Shown here in pieces: positions 59,048 to 64,000 of a stretch of DNA of 64,000 bases (positions are counted from its first letter, which is position 1; each line of letters starts with the position of its first letter). Under the pieces are notes generated by a model that was not told the origin of the DNA, ran no database searches, and saw only the letters and a program-made list of their open reading frames with translations. The stretch lies in the NCBI RefSeq assembly GCF_016907735.1, contig NZ_JAFBCP010000001.1, forward strand, positions 1,240,001-1,304,000, in the 5' to 3' direction. Position numbers and translations under genes: made by a program. Origin of the DNA: Brevibacterium paucivorans (GTDB lineage Bacteria > Actinomycetota > Actinomycetes > Actinomycetales > Brevibacteriaceae).

Positions 59048-59983
59048 GTGAAGAAAGTCGCTGTTGTAGGTTTCGGAGTCATCGGTCAATCGTGGGCACG
59101 TTTATTCGCCAAGAACGGACTCGACGTCACAGTGTCTGATGTTCGTGAGGACCTCGACCAGGTCATCGCCAACATCAACGCAGACCTCCCCGACGACGCG
59201 CAGCTCACAACTGCGCCCCTCGAGGAAGCCGTCAAAGACGCCGACCTGGTTCAAGAGTCCGGCCCCGAACGCGAGCAGATCAAAAAGGACCTGTACGCAA
59301 CCATGACGCAGGTGGCCAAGGATTCCACGGTCTTCGCTTCTTCGTCCTCGGGCATCCCATCCTCTGTCGTGGCACAGGACCTGCCCGCTGACATGGCCGC
59401 CCGCATCCTCATTGCCCACCCCTTCAACCCACCAGAGCTCCTGCCCCTGGTCGAAATCGTGCCCAACGACCACACATCGGAAGACGTACTCAACACCGTC
59501 ACCGACTTCTACACACAACTGGGCAAGGTGCCGGTCCGACTCAACCGCGAAATCCCCGGCTTCGTCATCAACCGCCTGCAGTGGGCCATCATGAAAGAAG
59601 CGTCCTACCTGGTCAAACAGGGAATCGTGAGCCCCGTCCAGCTGGACACCGCGGTGCGTAACTCGGTTGGTGCGCGCTGGGCATCCGTTGGGCCTTTTGA
59701 GGCATTCCACCAAGGCTCGGATCACGGCTTCCGCGGCCTGGTAGAACACGTCTTGTCCACATTCGACTCCTTCGAAACCGAAGCCACCACGTTCGGCGAC
59801 GACTCCTACACCCCCGTCGTCGATGCCGTCGAAGAATCGTACGGCACCACCGCAACAGAAGAGTCAAAGGCAGCCCGCGACCGTCGCCTCATCGCGGTCA
59901 GCGATGCGCTGACCAGGGCCGACGGCAACAATCGCCTCGTCGCAGTCACCGAAACACAGAGCCAGGCAGAAAGCGAAAAGTAG
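59048..59983 (+). CDS. 3-hydroxyacyl-CoA dehydrogenase-like protein
   Basis: This 311-aa NAD-binding protein begins VAVVGFGVIGQSWARLFAKNGLDV (Rossmann fold). The substrate-binding motif AHPFNPPELLPLVEIVPN is near residue 122, and FVINRLQWAIMKEASYLV near 180 marks the C-terminal domain. It oxidises L-3-hydroxyacyl-CoA or a related substrate (such as L-carnitine, in relatives of this size), following the crotonase step. The GTG start follows AAAGGAGT. The C-terminal tail is extended and Asp/Thr-rich. Confidence 0.88.
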   Translation: MKKVAVVGFGVIGQSWARLFAKNGLDVTVSDVREDLDQVIANINADLPDDAQLTTAPLEEAVKDADLVQESGPEREQIKKDLYATMTQVAKDSTVFASSSSGIPSSVVAQDLPADMAARILIAHPFNPPELLPLVEIVPNDHTSEDVLNTVTDFYTQLGKVPVRLNREIPGFVINRLQWAIMKEASYLVKQGIVSPVQLDTAVRNSVGARWASVGPFEAFHQGSDHGFRGLVEHVLSTFDSFETEATTFGDDSYTPVVDAVEESYGTTATEESKAARDRRLIAVSDALTRADGNNRLVAVTETQSQAESEK

Positions 59984-59988
59984 CGCCC

Positions 59989-62900
59989 CTACCTCAACCG
60001 CTTCGCCAGCTCCTGGAAGTCGCGGTCCGGGTTTCCAAACCGGTGCATGGTCATCGACACGGCCTGTTCACGCACGTAGTACCGCTGCTCCACCCGGCCA
60101 CTCACGGTCACCGGCTCGGTGATCAGCGTGACGTTGATGTGACGCGCCGCCGCCTCAACCAGCTCCTGTGGCACCTCGCCGATCATCCGCACCCGCACAC
60201 CCATCGGGTCACTCACGGAATCCAAGCGAGAGGCAAACGTGTCAGCGTCGCTAACGTCCACCTCGGGCGCCATCAGACCCTCATCCACGCCCGCGCGAAT
60301 CTTCTCAATCACGCCCTTGACCTGGGAAAACACGTCCGCGTCCACTGACCACTCGATGGGCGCACCTACCCGCGCAGCCGCGAGCGCACACCGGCGCATC
60401 TGCGCCTCCAGGCCGGCCGCCACCTCGGCCGTAGCCCCAGCCGCACCCGCGTCGCCAGGAGCCCCAGCCGCACCCACGGCCCCGGCATCCTCCGCACTCA
60501 CGCGCAGGATCACTGGGCAGGGCCGGTAGCGCAGAATGTTCGCCTCGGCGTCGAAGCCGTTGGGGTCGTGCGCCACGCCAAATTCGGTGTCCCACGCCTC
60601 CCGGTCGCTCTCCAGCGCCCGGTCCAGCCACGCCGAGGTCGCCGCCGCCCGGTCTGTCCACGTACCGAACATCATGAGGTAGTTCGGGCCCCCGGCCTTG
60701 GAACCGAGCCCCACCGTGGATTTCTTCCACCCGCCAAAGGGTTGCCGCTCCACGATGGCGCCCGTGATTGACCGGTTGACGTACAGGTTGCCCGCGTCCA
60801 CACGGTCCAGCCAGGTCTCGACCTCGGCGGTGTCCAGGGAATGAATACCTGCCGTGAGCCCGTATTCCACAGCGTTCTGGAGTTCGATCGCGTGGTCCAG
60901 CGAGTCGGCGCGCATGAGCCCCAGCACCGGCCCAAAGCATTCGGTGAGGTGGAAGAACGACCCCGGCTTCACTCCAGTTTTCACACCCGGCGACCACAGG
61001 CGCCCTGAGTCGTCCAACTGCCGCGGCTCAACCAACCACTCTTCACCCTCTTCAAGCTGGGTGAGCGCGCAAGAGCTTATCCGTCGCATCGACCGTGAGC
61101 GGCCCCATTTCCGCACGCAGATTCGTGGGCACGTCCACCACCAGCGACTTCGCGGCATCAACCAGCTGCTTCCGGTAGCGTTCGGACTCATACACCGACC
61201 CCACCATGATCCCCAACGAGGCCGCCGAACACTTCTGCCCCGCGTGCCCAAAAGCGGAATACACCAGGTCGGCCACGGCCAGGTCACGATCGGCAGACGG
61301 GGTGATCACAATCGCGTTCTTCCCACTGGTTTCCGCGTTGACCGGCAACCCCGGACGGAACGACTTGAACAGCAACGCCGTGTCAGACGCACCCGTCAGG
61401 ATCACCCGGTCGACCGCCTCGTGCCCAATCAGTGCCCGCCCCAGGTCGCCTTCCATCGACGGCGCCAACTGGAGCGCGGACTTGGGCACGCCGGCCTCCC
61501 ACAAGCATTCGGCAATCAGGGCGCCGCAACGCGCAACTGCTCCGGCTGGTTTGAGGATCGCCGAGGCGCCCACCGCCAACGCTGCCACCGCACCTCCCGT
61601 GGGGATCGCCACCGGGAAATTCCACGGCGGAGTCACGATGACGACGCGGTCGGGCTCGAAGTGGACGCCGTCGCGTTCCTGGATGCGTTCGAGTTCGCAC
61701 GCCTGCCGCGCGTAGTAGCGGATGAAGTCGATCGCTTCGGAGACCTCGGGGTCCGACTGCGCCAAGGTCTTACCCGCCTCATGCGCCATGACGCTTAAGA
61801 ACTGCCCACGTTTGGCGGCGAAAATGTCTGCCGCCCGATCCAAAACTTCCAACCGTTCCGTAGCGCTCATGGCGCGCCATTCGTGCTGGTCACGGGCGGT
61901 CTGGACGCACCTGTTAACGTCCTCAACCGAGGTGAACGGCTCGGCTTTCGGTTGCTTATCCAGCCAGCCTGGCGCGCTCGACTTCTCCATGAACTCCCGC
62001 ACCCACGCCTGGTTGGCCGGAAGGGAAATGTCGGTGTCGGGTTCGTTGCTGAAAGTGACGGGGCTGGTCTCGCTGGACCCCGCACCTTCCTTACCCCGGT
62101 CTTGGGTGCGGTTGGGGGTGGGCGGTTCGCCTGTGGCCAGCAACTCGCCGAGGTCGTTCACGGACGCTCGGAACCTCGCCTCCTCCTTTTGGAAGGCGGG
62201 GCTGCCGTTGGCGATCTCGAAAATTGAGGCCATGAAGTTCTGTGGCGAAGTATTTTCTTCAAGCCTGCGCACCAGATAGCTCACGGCCGCGTCGAACTGG
62301 TCGGGATGGACTGCCGGCACGTAAAGGAGCAGGTCTCCAACGTCAGCCGAGATCACCTCGGCCTGCTTGGTGGCCATCCCTTGCAACATCTCAAACTCAA
62401 CGCGGTCCGTGAGCCCCCGAGCCACGCTGAGCTCATGCGCGAACGCGATGTCGAACAGGTTGTGCCCGGCGACCCCTAAGCGCAGTCCGGCAGTGTTTTC
62501 CGAGGTGAGCGTCCAGTGGAGGATGCGTTTGTAGTTGGCGTCGGTGGCCTGTTTGGTGGGGTTGACGGTAAGCGGCCAGTTTGCGAGTTCCGCGTGGACG
62601 CGCTCCATGGCCAGGTTTGCGCCCTTGACGAGTCGCACTTTGATTTCCGCGCCACCAGCCTCAACACGTGAGCGCGCAAATTCGCTCAGGCGCTGGATCG
62701 CAGGCAGGGCATCCGGGAGGTATGCCTGGATGACGATCCCGGCTGACAGTTGGTGGAACTCTTCTTCCGACAGCAGCCGCATGAACACATCGATGGTGAG
62801 GTTGAGGTCGTTGTACTCCTCCATGTCGAGGTTGATGAACTTGGCGCCTCGGGCCGCCTGCTCTTCACTGCGCGCCTGCTCCATTGCTTGCCGGTACAGC

Positions 62901-63613
62901 GGACGCAACCGGTCCACAACGTAGGTGACCGTTTCGTCGTAGGACCACATGTTGATGCGGCTGGCCACGGACGACACCTTAATCGACACGTAGTCAACAT
63001 CGTCGCGGGCTAGCAGATCGTGGGTCTGTTCCAAGTGGTTGTCGGCTTCTTCTTCACCCAGGACGGCTTCGCCCAGCAGGTTGATGTTGAGCCGGTGGCC
63101 GCCGCGTTTCAGCGTGGCCACAGTTTTGCCGAACTGTTCCGGGCGCGCATCGACCACCATGTGTCCCACCATGTTGCGCAGGCGGGCCCGTGCTGCGGGG
63201 ATGACGAGGTCGGGCATTGCGGTGGCAAGTGTGGCACCTGCTTGGATCTGCGCGCGATCCGCAAGTGACATGCTCTCTGGGGTCAGGCGCGCCACTTCAG
63301 TGAGTGCGCGTGCGGCGGCTTTGGTGTCTTCGATCCGGATCACACGGTCCACAAATCCGCTGGTGAACGGCAACCCGTTGGGATCAGACAGCACGGCAGC
63401 CAGGCGTTGTTCTTGTTTGAGCGCCTGGGTGCTTGCGTGCCGAGGTGGTGAAGACTTCGCGCGCCCTGCTGACTTTGCGGTGGACAAGCGCAACCAGCGT
63501 CGCACCCGGTCAACTGCCTTGTTTGCCAACTCGGCCAGTTCGCTGTTGGCCGGGTTGACCAGATCGGTTGGGTCCGTTTGGAGGTCGCCCTGCGTGTGTG
63601 GAGCGTGATTCAC
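59989..63613 (-). CDS. putA: Bifunctional proline dehydrogenase / P5C dehydrogenase PutA, interrupted by a frameshift
   Basis: Two minus-strand frames join near 61066: the first covers 63613 down to 61052 and the second continues to 59989. The first part (about 850 residues, GTG start) holds the proline dehydrogenase domain (RLVKGANLAMERV, NLDMEEYNDL) and most of the aldehyde dehydrogenase domain, including the catalytic Cys in SAFGHAGQKCSA. The second part continues the ALDH domain (LTECFGPVLGLMRADSLDHAIE, GAIVERQPFGGWKKS) for about 358 residues. At the junction a GCGCGC tract seems two bases short. The reconstructed enzyme of about 1,206 aa has normal PutA length. Confidence 0.85.
61060..61075 (-). 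other. Frameshift site in putA
   Basis: The minus strand reads ...CTCTTGCGCGCTCACCCAG. In the upstream frame it ends after RAHPA and a stop at 61052; restoring two bases in the GC run would give LLRALTQLEEGEEW, continuing in the second frame. A sequencing error, a real mutation or phase variation are all possible. Confidence 0.8.
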
Positions 63614-63805
63614 AGTGCATCCTAACTGGGAAACTCACCCCGCTGAGCACAGCCAGCGAGCAGGGCCTGCTGGTGTTTAAACCAGCAGTCCTACCAGCGA
63701 CTTTGCCAGCAAGAGCAAGCGTCCCGTAACTCGTTTATTCGTCTTTGAAAATCGATTGTTAGAACGTTCGCTTTTCGTTCGGTGATCCCAGGCTACCCGC
63801 CGCAC
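63614..63805. other. Intergenic region upstream of putA
   Basis: No gene is supported here. The putA promoter should lie in this stretch, but I cannot assign boxes. Short AT-rich runs occur at about 63725-63770. Confidence 0.4.
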
Positions 63806-63861
63806 GGCGCAAAACGAGCAAAACTACGCAATATATTGCGCCGTATTGATCGCTTTGCGCC
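63806..63861. repeat. Family 2 nested palindrome, copy 3
   Basis: Outer arms GGCGCAAAACGAGCA and the complement-like TGATCGCTTTGCGCC enclose the perfect inner palindrome CGCAATATATTGCG (63828-63841). This is the most symmetrical of the three copies. Confidence 0.85.
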
Positions 63862-63875
63862 GTATCGCCCAACCA

Positions 63876-63918
63876 AAAAGCTCAAGCCCGACACATCGCG
63901 TGCCGGGCTTGAGCTTTT
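63876..63918. terminator. Bidirectional intrinsic terminator
   Basis: Perfect 15-bp arms AAAAGCTCAAGCCCG (63876-63890) and CGGGCTTGAGCTTTT (63904-63918) surround a 13-base loop. The A tract on one side and T tract on the other permit termination in either direction. It follows the partial minus-strand gene that starts beyond the window. Confidence 0.85.
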
Positions 63919-63937
63919 ATCTAAAGATCAGTGCAGA

Positions 63938-64000
63938 TCAGTGCTCGTCGTAGTGACCTTCGTGTTCTGCGTGGCGGTGTCCGTCGTGAACGTAGTCAAC
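63938..64000 (-). CDS. C-terminal end of a His-rich protein (partial)
   Basis: The minus strand from the window edge reads VDYVHDGHRHAEHEGHYDEH and stops at 63938-63940. Seven His in 20 residues with alternating Asp/Glu suggest a metal-binding, probably zinc-binding, tail. Short His-rich proteins with this ending are known in actinomycetes, but the start lies outside the window and the rest cannot be judged. Confidence 0.6.
   Translation of the reverse strand, partial: VDYVHDGHRHAEHEGHYDEH

Noticed and set aside
59989..63613. Programmed frameshift making separate PutA products
   Set aside because: No slippery heptamer of the usual kind and no downstream pseudoknot is evident; the GC-repeat deletion is simpler.

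Overview
The window looks like a chromosomal segment of a mid-to-high-GC actinomycete, most likely of the Micrococcales type. The evidence is the cell-envelope cluster fhaA-fhaB-pstP-rodA-pbpA-pknA-pknB with a divergent tRNA-Leu(CAG), a class E sortase, CrgA, a BioB whose C-terminus ends in RRRGAGT plus a short tail, four-base stop/start overlaps and apparently leaderless promoters. This cluster, with the trpG/pabA-type gene, rhomboid and cyclophilin genes, is usually found near oriC in actinomycetes. No rRNA, CRISPR array or prophage is visible.

Layout. 0-7.4 kb: an unknown gene, an M20-type amidohydrolase, then a tight four-gene operon of two substrate-binding-like proteins (one with a VWA domain), an XpaC-like membrane protein and TelA. 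7.5-25 kb: PadR with a divergent CPBP protease, a NYN-domain RNase-like gene, bioB, an APC permease, a serine hydrolase, Fic with two operator-like palindromes, a DUF2268 protease with a MerR/TipAS regulator, a COG0523 GTPase, an ImmA/DUF4411 toxin-antitoxin-like pair, a D-amino-acid-dehydrogenase-like flavoenzyme and a DUF488 gene. 25-30.8 kb: a secreted ExeM-type nuclease and an arsC-acr3 pair. 31-32.4 kb: an IS3-family element. 32.8-46.7 kb: the tRNA and the signalling, peptidoglycan and division cluster. 46.7-49.5 kb: an IS481-family element that contains an internal 1,734-bp insertion. 49.5-64 kb: rhomboid, cyclophilin, an acyl-CoA dehydrogenase with a linked phosphotransferase, SDR and TetR genes, a YefM-YoeB pair, beta-oxidation-type enzymes, a frameshifted bifunctional putA, and the end of a His-rich gene.

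The most unusual content is repetitive and non-coding. Three families of structured intergenic repeats occur. Family 1 is a pair of hairpins, in three copies flanking a CRP/GlxR-like palindrome. Family 2 is a nested palindrome with an inner CGCAATAT core. Family 3 is a hairpin, the 20-nt core AAAACGTGAACAAAACGAAC, and a second hairpin. In addition, the 7-mer CCGAGGT/ACCTCGG occurs about 80 times by eye. It is concentrated in low-complexity protein linkers and intergenic inverted pairs and is absent from the IS elements and several accessory genes. This resembles the distribution of a DNA-uptake-type sequence.

Functional links. The fha-pst-rod-pbp-pkn genes form one translationally coupled unit joining Ser/Thr phosphorylation to wall elongation, with CrgA and sortase alongside. 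The acyl-CoA dehydrogenase, phosphotransferase, SDR, crotonase and hydroxyacyl-CoA dehydrogenase genes suggest a fatty- or other acyl-CoA catabolic neighbourhood. All assignments are from reading the sequence; no database search was run.
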